Shown here in pieces: positions 37,172 to 45,070 of a stretch of DNA of 64,000 nt. A model generated the notes under the pieces. It made no database searches and had not been told where the DNA came from. It saw only the letters and a list, made by a program, of their open reading frames with translations. The position numbers and the translations under genes are program-made. This DNA comes from Rhizobium sp. Leaf371 (lineage in GTDB: Bacteria > Pseudomonadota > Alphaproteobacteria > Rhizobiales > Rhizobiaceae): the NCBI RefSeq assembly GCF_001424045.1, contig NZ_LMQB01000001.1, forward strand, positions 718,083 to 782,082, read 5' to 3'. Within the stretch, counting starts at the first letter, position 1, and each line of letters begins with the position of its first letter.

Positions 37172-38170
37172 ATGTCCGAAACAGATGCTCCTCTCCATAC
37201 CGCGCCTTCGCCCGGCCCCGCGGGCACGCGCGCAACGCCTGCGCGCGCCGCCAGCGATGCGCTGGTGACGCTGCGGGAGGTGGGGATCCGCCGGAGCGGG
37301 CGCTGGCTGGTGCGGGGCGTCGATTTTTCCGTGTCGCGCGGCGAGATCGTGACGCTGATCGGGCCGAACGGCTCGGGAAAATCCACGACCGCCAAGACCG
37401 CGATCGGCGTGCTGAAGCCGGACGAGGGGCGCGTGGAAAAGATCGGCGGGCTGAAGGTCGGCTATGTCCCGCAGAAACTGTCGATCGACTGGACGCTGCC
37501 GCTGACGGTGGAGCGGCTGATGACGCTGACCGGGCCCTTGAAGAGCGCCGAAATCTCCGAGGCGCTGTCCTCCACCGGCATCCTGCATCTGGCGCGGGCG
37601 GAGGTGCAGCATCTCTCCGGCGGCGAGTTCCAGCGGGCGCTGCTGGCGCGGGCGATCGCCCGCCGGCCGGACCTGCTGGTTCTGGACGAGCCGGTGCAGG
37701 GGGTCGATTTTTCCGGCGAGATCGCGCTGTACGACCTGATCAAGACCATTCGCAACCGCACCGGCTGCGGCATCCTGCTGATCTCCCACGACCTGCATGT
37801 GGTGATGGCGGAGACGGATACGGTGATCTGCCTCAACGGGCATGTCTGCTGCCGCGGCACGCCGCAGGCGGTGAGCCAGAGCCCGGAATATCAGCGCCTG
37901 TTCGGCGTGAAGGCCGCGCAGACGCTGGCCGTCTACAATCACGATCATGACCACACCCATCTTCCCGACGGCCGCGTCCTGCATGCGGACGGAAGCCTGA
38001 CGGACCATTGCCATCCCGAGGACGGCCATCACCCTGACGACCGCCACCCTGACCAGCATCGGGAGCATGATACGGCCGTTGCGGACCACGTGCATGACGA
38101 CAGCTGCGGCTGCGGCCACAGCCAGATCCGCCTGAAGCGGCTCGAACCGGGGAAGCGCGACCGTGCTTGA
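37172..38170 (+). CDS. znuC: Zinc ABC transporter ATP-binding protein with His-rich tail
   Basis: A 332-residue ATPase. Walker A is IGPNGSGKST, the signature HLSGGEFQRALLARA, and Walker B LLVLDEPVQGVD. The core ends near residue 255; the remaining 70 or so residues are full of His and Asp (HDHDHTHLPDGRVLHADG, later HPEDGHHPDDRH and CGCGHSQ), which should bind zinc on the cytoplasmic side. This is longer than E. coli ZnuC (about 250). It overlaps znuB by eight bases. Confidence 0.94.
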   Translation: MSETDAPLHTAPSPGPAGTRATPARAASDALVTLREVGIRRSGRWLVRGVDFSVSRGEIVTLIGPNGSGKSTTAKTAIGVLKPDEGRVEKIGGLKVGYVPQKLSIDWTLPLTVERLMTLTGPLKSAEISEALSSTGILHLARAEVQHLSGGEFQRALLARAIARRPDLLVLDEPVQGVDFSGEIALYDLIKTIRNRTGCGILLISHDLHVVMAETDTVICLNGHVCCRGTPQAVSQSPEYQRLFGVKAAQTLAVYNHDHDHTHLPDGRVLHADGSLTDHCHPEDGHHPDDRHPDQHREHDTAVADHVHDDSCGCGHSQIRLKRLEPGKRDRA

Positions 38171-38993
38171 CGATTTCTTCATCCGCGCCCTCATCGCCGG
38201 CGTCGGGCTCGCCATCACGGTCGGGCCGCTCGGCTGTTTCGTCGTCTGGCGGCGCATGGCCTATTTCGGCGACACCATGGCGCATTCCGCGCTGCTCGGC
38301 GTGGCCCTGTCGCTGCTGCTCGACCTGAACCTGATGGTCAGCGTCTTCCTCGTCGCGGCGCTGGTGTCGCTGCTGCTGCTGGCGCTGCAGAAGCGCGGCG
38401 GGCTTTCCACCGATGCGCTGCTCGGCATCCTCTCGCATTCCTCGCTGTCGATCGGCCTCGTCATCGTCGCCTTCATGACCTGGGTGCGGATCGACCTCGT
38501 CGGCTTCCTGTTCGGCGATATTCTCGCGGTGTCCGAAGCCGATATCGACATCGTCTGGGGCGGGGGCATTCTCGTGCTGATGGCGCTGGTGATGCTCTGG
38601 CGGCCGCTGCTCGCCGCCACGGTCAATCCGGAGATCGCCGAGGCCGAGGGGCTGAAGCCCGAGCGGTCGCGGTTGTTCTTCATGCTGCTGATGGCGCTGG
38701 TCATCGCCATTGCCATGAAGATCGTCGGCATCCTGCTCATCACGTCGCTGCTGATCATTCCCGCCGCCACCGCGCGCCGCTTTTCGGCCTCGCCCGAAAT
38801 CATGGCGGTGTTCGCCTCGCTGATCGGGGCGGTGTCGGTGGTTGGCGGGCTGTTCGGCTCGCTGCATTTCGACACGCCGTCCGGCCCGTCGATCGTGGTC
38901 GCGGCCCTCGTCATCTTCGTCCTCAGCCTGCTGCCGTTCGGCCGACGCGGGCGGGACGGCACGCCCTTTTCACCGCCCGGAGGACATCACTGA
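38163..38993 (+). CDS. znuB: Zinc ABC transporter permease
   Basis: A 276-residue inner-membrane permease of the ABC-3 family, with about eight helices. Marks: WRRMAYFGDTMAHSALLGVAL at the first cytoplasmic loop, FGDILAVSEADI, and LLIIPAATARRFS. The start is GTG 38163 within znuC. It shares one base with the zur start, giving a tight znuC-znuB-zur operon. Confidence 0.95.
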   Translation: MLDDFFIRALIAGVGLAITVGPLGCFVVWRRMAYFGDTMAHSALLGVALSLLLDLNLMVSVFLVAALVSLLLLALQKRGGLSTDALLGILSHSSLSIGLVIVAFMTWVRIDLVGFLFGDILAVSEADIDIVWGGGILVLMALVMLWRPLLAATVNPEIAEAEGLKPERSRLFFMLLMALVIAIAMKIVGILLITSLLIIPAATARRFSASPEIMAVFASLIGAVSVVGGLFGSLHFDTPSGPSIVVAALVIFVLSLLPFGRRGRDGTPFSPPGGHH

Positions 38994-39394
38994 TGGAGCC
39001 ACGCAAGCTGACGCGCAACCAGGCGCTGGTGCTGGAAACGCTGACCCAGGCCGAGGCGCCGCTCAGCGCCTACACGATCCTCGACAAGCTGCGCGACCAC
39101 GGGTTTCGCGCGCCGCTGCAGGTCTACCGCGCGCTGGAGAAGCTCACCGAATTCGGCATCGTGCACCGGCTGGAGAGCCTCAACGCCTTCGTCGCCTGCA
39201 CCCATCCGCACGATCACGGGCCGGAGAAGGGCGTGATCGCCTTTGCGATCTGCGAGGATTGCGGGCAGGTGAGCGAGATCAGCGACCCCGAGATCGAGGA
39301 CCGGCTGGCGCTGCTGGCGACCCGGCGGCGCTTCACCACCGAGAAGACGACCATCGAGATGCGCGGCCATTGCGGCAACTGCACGGCGGCGTGA
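38993..39394 (+). CDS. zur: Zinc uptake regulator Zur (Fur family)
   Basis: A 133-residue metal-dependent repressor. The winged helix occupies the first 75 residues (LSAYTILDKLRDHGFRAPLQ, VYRALEKLTEFGIVHRL). Metal sites: THPHDHG, the CEDCG pair and CGNCT pair for the structural zinc. With zinc bound it should repress its own operon and znuA through the palindromes at 37091-37128. Operon location makes Zur the best choice among Fur-family proteins. Confidence 0.95.
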   Translation: MEPRKLTRNQALVLETLTQAEAPLSAYTILDKLRDHGFRAPLQVYRALEKLTEFGIVHRLESLNAFVACTHPHDHGPEKGVIAFAICEDCGQVSEISDPEIEDRLALLATRRRFTTEKTTIEMRGHCGNCTAA

Positions 39395-39401
39395 GCGGGG
39401 C

Positions 39402-39938
39402 TTACGCTTCCTCGATGCGCGTCAAGGTCGCGGCGAAGTTCTGCCAGTTGCGGACATAATTGTCGGCCGAGGCGCGCAGGCCGGCAATGGTGGCCTCGTC
39501 CAGCGTGCGCAGGACGCGGGCCGGCGCGCCGACGATCAGCGAATTGTCCGGAAAGACCTTTCCCTCGGTGACGAGCGCATTGGCGCCGACGAGGCAATTG
39601 CGGCCGATGACCGCGCCGTTGAGGATGGTGGCCCCCATGCCGACGAGGCTGTTGTCGCCGATGGTGCAGCCATGGACGATGGCGCGGTGGCCGATGGTGC
39701 AGCCTTCGCCGATGTTGACCGGATAGCCCGCATCGACATGGACGACCGCGCCTTCCTGGATATTGCTGCGCGCGCCGACGGTGATCGGTTCGTTGTCGCC
39801 GCGCAGCACGGCGCCGAACCAGATGCCGACATCCTCGCCCAGAACGACATGGCCCATGACATGCGCGTCCGGCGCGATCCAGTAACGGCCGGCGGCCGGG
39901 CAGGTGGGGCGTATGGTGCCGAGGGCGTAGAGGGGCAT
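39402..39938 (-). CDS. Gamma-carbonic anhydrase-like hexapeptide protein
   Basis: A 178-residue left-handed beta-helix protein of the YrdA/PaaY/CaiE group. Repeating hexapeptides run from about residue 20 to 140 (DAHVMGHVVLGEDVGIWFGA, RGDNEPITVGARSNIQ, VVHVDAG, CTIGHRAIVHGC). The three His expected for metal binding are present in VVHVD, IGHRA and VHGC. Family members are zinc/cobalt-containing trimers; some have carbonic anhydrase activity, many do not. ATG 39938 has GGAG upstream. It is convergent with zur. Confidence 0.87.
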   Translation of the reverse strand: MPLYALGTIRPTCPAAGRYWIAPDAHVMGHVVLGEDVGIWFGAVLRGDNEPITVGARSNIQEGAVVHVDAGYPVNIGEGCTIGHRAIVHGCTIGDNSLVGMGATILNGAVIGRNCLVGANALVTEGKVFPDNSLIVGAPARVLRTLDEATIAGLRASADNYVRNWQNFAATLTRIEEA

Positions 39939-40053
39939 GGTGGCTCCGGAAATCCGAGGGTCAGGGATCGGGGTTGAGGGTTCGGGGTTCAGGCGGGCGG
40001 GATGTCGTTTCCCCGCCCGCCCGTGTGTCAGAGGCGCATGTCAGAGGCGCATG

Positions 40054-40755
40054 TCAGACGATGGTGACGGTGAGATCGCCGAAGCCGTCGACGCCGCAGG
40101 TGACGACATCGCCGCGGGTGACGGCGCTGACGCCGGCCGGCGTGCCGGTGAGGATGATATCGCCGGCGGCGAGCGTGAACAGTTTCGACAGTTCCGCGAT
40201 GATCTCCGGGATCTTCCACGTCATCTGCGCGAGGTCGCCATCCTGCCGGATCTCGCCATTGACGGCGAGGTGGATGCGGCCGCTGGCCGGGTCCGGGCAA
40301 TCCGCCGCCGCGACAAGCGCGGACACCGGGCCGGAATGTTCGAACGCCTTGGCGGCGGCCCAGGGATGACCCTTGGTCTTCGCCTCCGCCTGCAGATCGC
40401 GGCGGGTGAAATCGATGCCGACCGCGTAACCCCAGACGCAATCCATCGCGCGGGCCGGATCGATGTCCGTGCCGCCGGCCTTCAGCGCCACGACCAGTTC
40501 GACCTCGTGATGCACATCGCCGGAGCGGGAGGGATAGGGGAAGCCGGAGGCCGGCAGGAGGACGTTTTCGGGGTTCTTCTGGAAGAAAAAGGGCGGCTCG
40601 CGCGCGGGGTCATGGCCCATCTCGATCGCATGGGCGGCATAGTTGCGGCCGACGCAATAGACGCGGCGAACGGGAAAACCGGCCGCGCTGCCGCGAACGG
40701 GCAGGATGACGGGCGGGGCGGCGGGGATGACGGTGTTTTCCGTGGCGGTGTTCAT
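40054..40755 (-). CDS. Fumarylacetoacetate hydrolase-family protein
   Basis: A 233-residue enzyme of the FAH superfamily, acting on 2-keto or acylpyruvate substrates, for instance as oxaloacetate decarboxylase/fumarylpyruvate hydrolase. Entry motif VYCVGRNYAAHAIEMGH, metal ligands Glu in DVHHEVELVVAL and Asp in GIDFTRRDLQ, and the final DIILTGTPAGVSAVTRGD are clear. The stop lies in a tandem 14-15-bp duplication (TCAGAGGCGCATG, 40027-40053). The exact substrate cannot be given. Confidence 0.88.
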   Translation of the reverse strand: MNTATENTVIPAAPPVILPVRGSAAGFPVRRVYCVGRNYAAHAIEMGHDPAREPPFFFQKNPENVLLPASGFPYPSRSGDVHHEVELVVALKAGGTDIDPARAMDCVWGYAVGIDFTRRDLQAEAKTKGHPWAAAKAFEHSGPVSALVAAADCPDPASGRIHLAVNGEIRQDGDLAQMTWKIPEIIAELSKLFTLAAGDIILTGTPAGVSAVTRGDVVTCGVDGFGDLTVTIV

Positions 40756-41039
40756 GGCGATCCGGGTGCTGGTGACGACAGCGCGAGGATAGCACCGGGG
40801 GCGAGCCGCGGGGAAGACGACGGGGTGATTTTGACGCGGATGGTTGCGGATGGACGAAGCGGTTGCCGGATCTCCGACCTATGCCGGCGTCGCGCCTGCC
40901 AAACCGCCGCGTTCAGGGCGGGAGCGCATTTCCACCCGCCTCGACGCCGGTGGGGACGCTGCTTGGGACGCCGCTCGCGGGGTAACGGTGTGGCCGGCCG
41001 GCGCCGTGTCGTCGCCGGTCGGCCGTCGCGTAGGCGACC

Positions 41040-41243
41040 TCAGCGGCAGGCGTAGGCCTGGAGCTGGGCGCGGGTGATGAAGGGGCCACCGCTGCGGGTC
41101 TTGCGATCCGGGTTGGTGTATTCCAGGCTCGGCACATCGGGGAGGGCCAGAGCCTGGCGCACCGTCATGATGCCGACATCGCGCCGATCGGCGCCACGCT
41201 TCACACTCACTTCTACAATGCGATACAGATTTTCCTCGACCAT
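41040..41243 (-). CDS. Conserved small hypothetical protein
   Basis: A 67-residue soluble protein: a basic N-terminal part (YRIVEVSVKRGADRRDVGIM), then SLEYTNPDRKTRSGGPF and a terminal AQLQAYACR. ATG 41243 follows GGGAG with good spacing, which supports a real gene. No domain is recognised. The flanking gaps of 284 and 374 bp suggest it is transcribed alone. Confidence 0.55.
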   Translation of the reverse strand: MVEENLYRIVEVSVKRGADRRDVGIMTVRQALALPDVPSLEYTNPDRKTRSGGPFITRAQLQAYACR

Positions 41244-41617
41244 GGTTCTCTCCCTTGCCTCTTTTTTGCGATCCGTTTTCTGAAGACCCGTCTTCCGGCA
41301 CTCGGTTCTCTTCGATCCGTCGTCGTCTTTTCGAGTCCTCGCTCTGCGGCGATTCGCTCTGCGACGTTAAGGGCATGTGTTGCTGCGAAGCGGGTTTTTA
41401 TGAGGCACCTCACCATGAGCTTGCCAGAAACGATCCGCCGCAACCAGCGAAAAATACGCGAAATCGAAAATAAGGCGGGCGTGTAAAGGAAATTTCGTCT
41501 CGTTATACTGCACTGCAAAAACATAATGCCAAATTGTAACGTTTTATTTGGCGCTGCGGAACAAATTTCCTTCTGGTTAACTTCATGAGACGTACCTCAC
41601 ACATGCGGAGCAGAGAG
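41244..41617. other. 374-bp divergent gap with AT-rich core
   Basis: Between two small divergent genes. The part from 41450 to 41585 is markedly AT-rich. GGAAC at 41558-41562 and TT 19 bases later resemble an EcfG/RpoE2 general-stress promoter for the gene at 41618; this is a weak match. Confidence 0.35.
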
Positions 41618-41860
41618 ATGTCCGACATCAAGACAGGATTTACCGGCGAACTCGAAGACAGGACCACCGTGAAAGCCCAGGTGAAGCGTGCCGCCACCGC
41701 CGTGCAGCGGGAGGCCGGCGCGGTGGCGGCAACGGCGCAGGATCACCGGGCGGCGACCGGATCGGTGCTGCTGCTGGTCGGCGCCGCAGCCTTCCTGGCC
41801 GGTTACGTGCTCGGCACCAGAGAGCGGCGGGACCGCTGGGACTGGCGCTCCTGGCGGTAA
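41618..41860 (+). CDS. Small single-pass membrane protein
   Basis: An 80-residue protein with a charged N-terminal helix (TTVKAQVKRAATAVQREAGA) and one transmembrane segment (SVLLLVGAAAFLAGYVLG) followed by a basic/Trp tail RERRDRWDWRSWR. This layout recalls DUF883/YqjD-type ribosome-associated stress proteins, though similarity is only general. ATG 41618 has GGAG upstream; an upstream ATG at 41585 lacks one. Confidence 0.6.
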   Translation: MSDIKTGFTGELEDRTTVKAQVKRAATAVQREAGAVAATAQDHRAATGSVLLLVGAAAFLAGYVLGTRERRDRWDWRSWR

Positions 41861-41999
41861 TCCGTCCGGCGTGACGCGCTCGGAAGGGCTGGCAGCGGCG
41901 GGGCGAGGACCCCAGATATCGGGCTCAAGTGAAATTTTCTCTCGCCGCTGAAATTTTTATTGGGATGGTCTTGTTTCTGCTGCAATGCAGCATTATCTT

Positions 42000-42118
42000 C
42001 TTCTCACCGAAGCACCCCTCCTCCTCCCAGGTGCTTCGCGCGATCCGGGTCACCTCCTCCCGACCCCAGGATCCATTCAAGAAGCCTGCCGCACCTCCTC
42101 CCGCGGCAGGCTTTTTTG
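42000..42118 (+). ncRNA. Alpha-r14 (NfeR1)-type small RNA with three CCUCCUCCC loops
   Basis: About 120 bases that fold into three consecutive hairpins. Stem 1: CGAAGCACC / GGTGCTTCG (42008-42016, 42030-42038), loop contains CCTCCTCCTCCC. Stem 2: GATCCGGGTC with GACCCCAGGATC (42042-42051, 42062-42073), loop ACCTCCTCCC. Stem 3: AAGCCTGCCGC / GCGGCAGGCTT (42082-42092, 42103-42113), loop ACCTCCTCCC, followed by a T run as terminator. Each loop shows an anti-Shine-Dalgarno sequence. This fits the alphaproteobacterial alpha-r14 family (NfeR1 in Sinorhizobium meliloti), a trans-acting riboregulator. The 5' end is estimated. Confidence 0.85.
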
Positions 42119-42271
42119 TTTTGATTCGCCGTGATGGGTTCGAACGGTTCATCGCGGGGCCTTGGCGCCCCGGTCTGCGGGGTTTATGAGGGCGGAAACA
42201 GGCGCGGGCGTTCCGAAGAGGTGCGCGGCTCCGGCGTTTCGCCGGCCGATCCTTTCAGGCGACGAGACGAG

Positions 42272-43396
42272 ATGATGACGGACATTGCGAACGCTCCGAA
42301 GACGGTTCCGACCGGCGCCTACACGGTGCCCGTCTTCGCCGTGGCCCCCATGATCGACTGGACGGATCGGCATTATCGGTTTCTGGCGCGGCAGCTGTCG
42401 GCGCATGCGCTGCTCTATACCGAGATGATCGTGGCCGATGCGGTGTTGCGGGGGGATCGGGAGCGGTTGTTGCGGTGTCCGGTGTCCGACACGCCGGTGG
42501 CGTTGCAGCTGGGGGGCAGCGATCCGAAGAAGCTGGCGGAAGCGGCGCGGATCGGGGCGGATTTCGGCTATTGCGAGATCAACATGAATGTCGGCTGCCC
42601 GTCCGACCGGGTGCAATCCGGCACGTTCGGCGCCTGCCTGATGCGGGAGCCGGCGGTGGTGGCCGACTGCGTGGCGGCGATGAAGGCGGCGGTGGCGCTG
42701 CCCGTGACGGTGAAATGCCGGATCGGCGTGGACGATCAGTCGCCGGAGGTGGCGCTGCGCGACCTGCTGACGCGCGTGCGGGCGGCGGGCGTGGACGGCG
42801 TGTGGGTGCATGCGCGCAAGGCCTGGCTGCAGGGGCTTTCGCCCAAGGAGAATCGCGAGATCCCGCCGCTCGATTATGGGCTGGTGCACCGGATCGCGGC
42901 CGAAAACCCGGATCTGTTCGTCGGCATCAATGGCGGGCTACACACGCTTGGCGCGGCTCTGGCGCAGCTTGGCGATGCCGATGCGGGCCGCCGGCTGGAT
43001 GGCGTGATGCTCGGCCGGGCGGCCTATCACGACAGCGCGATGCTGACGGGCGTGGATCGCGCCTTTCCGCACCCGCTGAGCGGGGCGGCGCCGGTGGTGC
43101 CGGAAGACGCCGACATGACCGAGGCCGGGCACCGGCGATCGCCCGATTTCTGGTGCGGCGTGCGGGATGCGATGATGGCCTATGCGGCGGGGCATATCGC
43201 GGCCGGCGGGCGGCTGGTGCATGTGACGCGGCACATGGTCGGCCTGTTTCAGGGCTGGCCGGGCGCGCGGCGGTTTCGCCAGATCCTTTCGGCGGAGGCG
43301 ACGCGGGCCGGGGCCGGGCCGGAGGTGATCTTTGCCGCCTTTGCCGCCGTGCTGGACGCGGCGTCTGTGGCGGGAGAGCGCGACGCGGCCGAGTGA
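42272..43396 (+). CDS. dusA: tRNA-dihydrouridine synthase A
   Basis: A 374-residue FMN enzyme that reduces uridine at positions 20/20a in the tRNA D-loop. Motifs: VAPMIDWTDRHYRFLARQLS, YTEMIVADAVLRGD, the catalytic Cys in NMNVGCPSDRVQSGTFGACL, the KCRIGVDD phosphate-site segment and VWVHARKAWLQGLSPKENR, all specific to DusA. Two ATGs in a row at 42272 and 42275; the choice does not matter. It follows the sRNA terminator and has no obvious partner gene. Confidence 0.95.
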   Translation: MMTDIANAPKTVPTGAYTVPVFAVAPMIDWTDRHYRFLARQLSAHALLYTEMIVADAVLRGDRERLLRCPVSDTPVALQLGGSDPKKLAEAARIGADFGYCEINMNVGCPSDRVQSGTFGACLMREPAVVADCVAAMKAAVALPVTVKCRIGVDDQSPEVALRDLLTRVRAAGVDGVWVHARKAWLQGLSPKENREIPPLDYGLVHRIAAENPDLFVGINGGLHTLGAALAQLGDADAGRRLDGVMLGRAAYHDSAMLTGVDRAFPHPLSGAAPVVPEDADMTEAGHRRSPDFWCGVRDAMMAYAAGHIAAGGRLVHVTRHMVGLFQGWPGARRFRQILSAEATRAGAGPEVIFAAFAAVLDAASVAGERDAAE

Positions 43397-43556
43397 ATGG
43401 TGGGGGCGTAAACGGGTGGCGAAAAACGGTCCGTTTCAAAGAGCGGTCCGGACAAGGGGTGCTGCCGTCGTCCCGGACATGAGCGCTCAGTGTATCCCGG
43501 GCTTTGAAGACGGGGAGACGGCGGCAGAGATTTTTGAATAGGGATTTGCGCCAACA

Positions 43557-43583
43557 GAAACGGCGCCACGCGGGCGCCGTTTC
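43557..43583 (-). terminator. Probable terminator of cspA
   Basis: Perfect 11-bp stem GAAACGGCGCC / GGCGCCGTTTC (43557-43567, 43573-43583), 20 bases past the cspA stop on the minus strand; T run is weak. Confidence 0.65.
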
Positions 43584-43603
43584 CGTAAGGTATCAGCGGC
43601 AAA

Positions 43604-43816
43604 TTAGGCAGCGCTGATGTTGACGGCCTTGGGGCCCTTGCCCATGCGATCCGGCTCGGTGTCGAAGGTGACCTGCTGACCGTCCTTCAGCGTCTGGAGG
43701 CCGGCGGCCTGGAGAGCGGAGATGTGGACGAAAACGTCCTTCGCGCCGCCTTCCGGAGTGATGAAACCAAAACCCTTGTCCTGGTTGAAGAATTTTACGG
43801 TGCCTTTGGTGGCCAT
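43604..43816 (-). CDS. cspA: Cold shock protein (CspA family)
   Basis: A 70-residue single cold-shock domain that binds single-stranded RNA or DNA as a chaperone. RNP1 reads [11 protein letters not shown] and RNP2 reads [12 protein letters not shown]. Length and ending ([10 protein letters not shown]) are normal for rhizobial Csp proteins. The upstream region of nearly 500 bp without a gene could hold a long 5' leader, as is common for csp genes. Confidence 0.95.
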   Translation of the reverse strand: MATKGTVKFFNQDKGFGFITPEGGAKDVFVHISALQAAGLQTLKDGQQVTFDTEPDRMGKGPKAVNISAA

Positions 43817-44310
43817 GGGGGATGTCCTCTGGTCTTCCCTTGCTGTGGTAACCGCACCCCCGGTGCCGGGGAGGCGGGCGGTCGTGCGTGCCGAAAGGGG
43901 ACACGCGGTCTGGATGTCACGTACGGGAGCAAAGAACGTCTACGCCCATGGGAGCCGCAAGGCCTTGGCCGGCCATCCGCCCCATGCTGCCGTTCGACCG
44001 TGTCCACAGCGGGAAACCCCACCGGAACGCCGCCGAGCGGCACAACCACATCAGTCCAGTCTCCGGGATGAACAGCCCGAACGGTATATTTCTGCCAGCA
44101 AATACGCGCCTTGGCAAGCGGGTCCGGCGGCGGACGGATCGGAGAAAAAGGCCGCGCCTCCACATTTTCGTCGGATGCATGGCGGAGTGTCCCGAAGCGG
44201 TGCACAGCGTCGCGCCATGGCAGCCCCAAGGGTTGATGCCGGAGGCCGGGGCGGGTACTGCAGGGTGGCCGATGTCGAAAGGCCGATGCGGTGAAAGGAT
44301 TGGGGGCAAG
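43817..44310. other. 494-bp gap between cspA and the J-domain gene
   Basis: Presumably contains the leader and promoter of cspA (minus) and the promoter of the J-domain gene (plus). Frames open here are shadows of GC-rich sequence; no gene was accepted. Confidence 0.4.
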
Positions 44311-44892
44311 GTGATCGATCCCTATGCGATGCTGGGCGTGGAACGCGATGCCGACGAGGCCGCGATCAAGACCGCCTATCGCCTGGTGGCCAAGACGGCG
44401 CATCCCGACCAGGGCGGCGACGCGGCGGCCTTCGGCAAGCTGCAGGCGGCCTACGACCTGCTGCGCGACCCCGTGCGCCGCAAGATCTTCGACGATACCG
44501 GCTACGACCCCGAGCTGGCCGACCCGCGCGACCTGAAGGGCCTGCTGGTGATCGAGACGCTGGTCAACGAGGTGATCCTGGACGAGCGCGAGCCCGGCAG
44601 CTTCGACCCCGTGGCCGCCATGCGCCGCCGGCTTTCCGACGATATCGTCAAGAGCCGCTTCCATATTCTCGAGCTCGAACGCCACCGCACCCGCGTGCGC
44701 CAGCACATGGACCGCCTCGGCCGCCGCCCGGACGCCGACGTGCTCGGCTCCATGCTGCGCGCCCGCTCCCAATCCATCGCCGACGCCATCAAGAGCGCCG
44801 AGAGCCAGATCGAGGTGATCGAGCAGGCCTATCTGATGCTGGAAGGCTATCGCTACGAGCTGGAAGCGGCGCGGGAGGAAGCGGCGGAATAG
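44311..44892 (+). CDS. J-domain (DnaJ-like) protein
   Basis: A 193-residue co-chaperone. The J domain is at the N-terminus (YAMLGVERDADEAAIKTAYR) with the HPD motif in KTAHPDQGGDAAAF, needed to stimulate DnaK ATPase. The rest is helical and charged (about 90-193), perhaps a coiled coil; zinc-finger and DnaJ C-terminal domains are missing, so this is a class III J-protein. The start GTG 44311 follows GGGGG; the longer frame upstream has no support. Client is unknown. Confidence 0.85.
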   Translation: MIDPYAMLGVERDADEAAIKTAYRLVAKTAHPDQGGDAAAFGKLQAAYDLLRDPVRRKIFDDTGYDPELADPRDLKGLLVIETLVNEVILDEREPGSFDPVAAMRRRLSDDIVKSRFHILELERHRTRVRQHMDRLGRRPDADVLGSMLRARSQSIADAIKSAESQIEVIEQAYLMLEGYRYELEAAREEAAE

Positions 44893-44952
44893 TGAGGGGT
44901 GAGGAGTGAGTGGTGAGTGGTGAGTGGTGAGGAGTGAGTAGTGAGCAGTGAG
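44891..44952 (+). repeat. GAGTGGT-type simple repeat
   Basis: Imperfect tandem GTGAG/TGGTGAG units after the J-domain stop codon. The complementary pattern occurs at 45041-45070 and again at 63743-63772. Confidence 0.7.
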
Positions 44953-45040
44953 CCGCGATTACGCAGTCGCAAAGCGTCATCAGCAGGCCGACCGAGGGAG
45001 CCATTTCCCGTCCCACCGCCCACTGCCGACTGCCTAACCC

Positions 45041-45070
45041 CTGCTCACCACTCACTACTCACTACTCACC
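45041..45070 (-). repeat. CTCACCACTCA-type simple repeat
   Basis: Complement of the preceding repeat, about 90 bp away; the two arms could pair in a transcript across the convergent gene ends. It overlaps the last codons of the hypothetical gene at 45055. Confidence 0.65.

Noticed and set aside
43722-44294. 190-codon ORF upstream of the J-domain gene
   Set aside because: It runs through the cspA gene in antisense and has no ribosome site or recognised domain.
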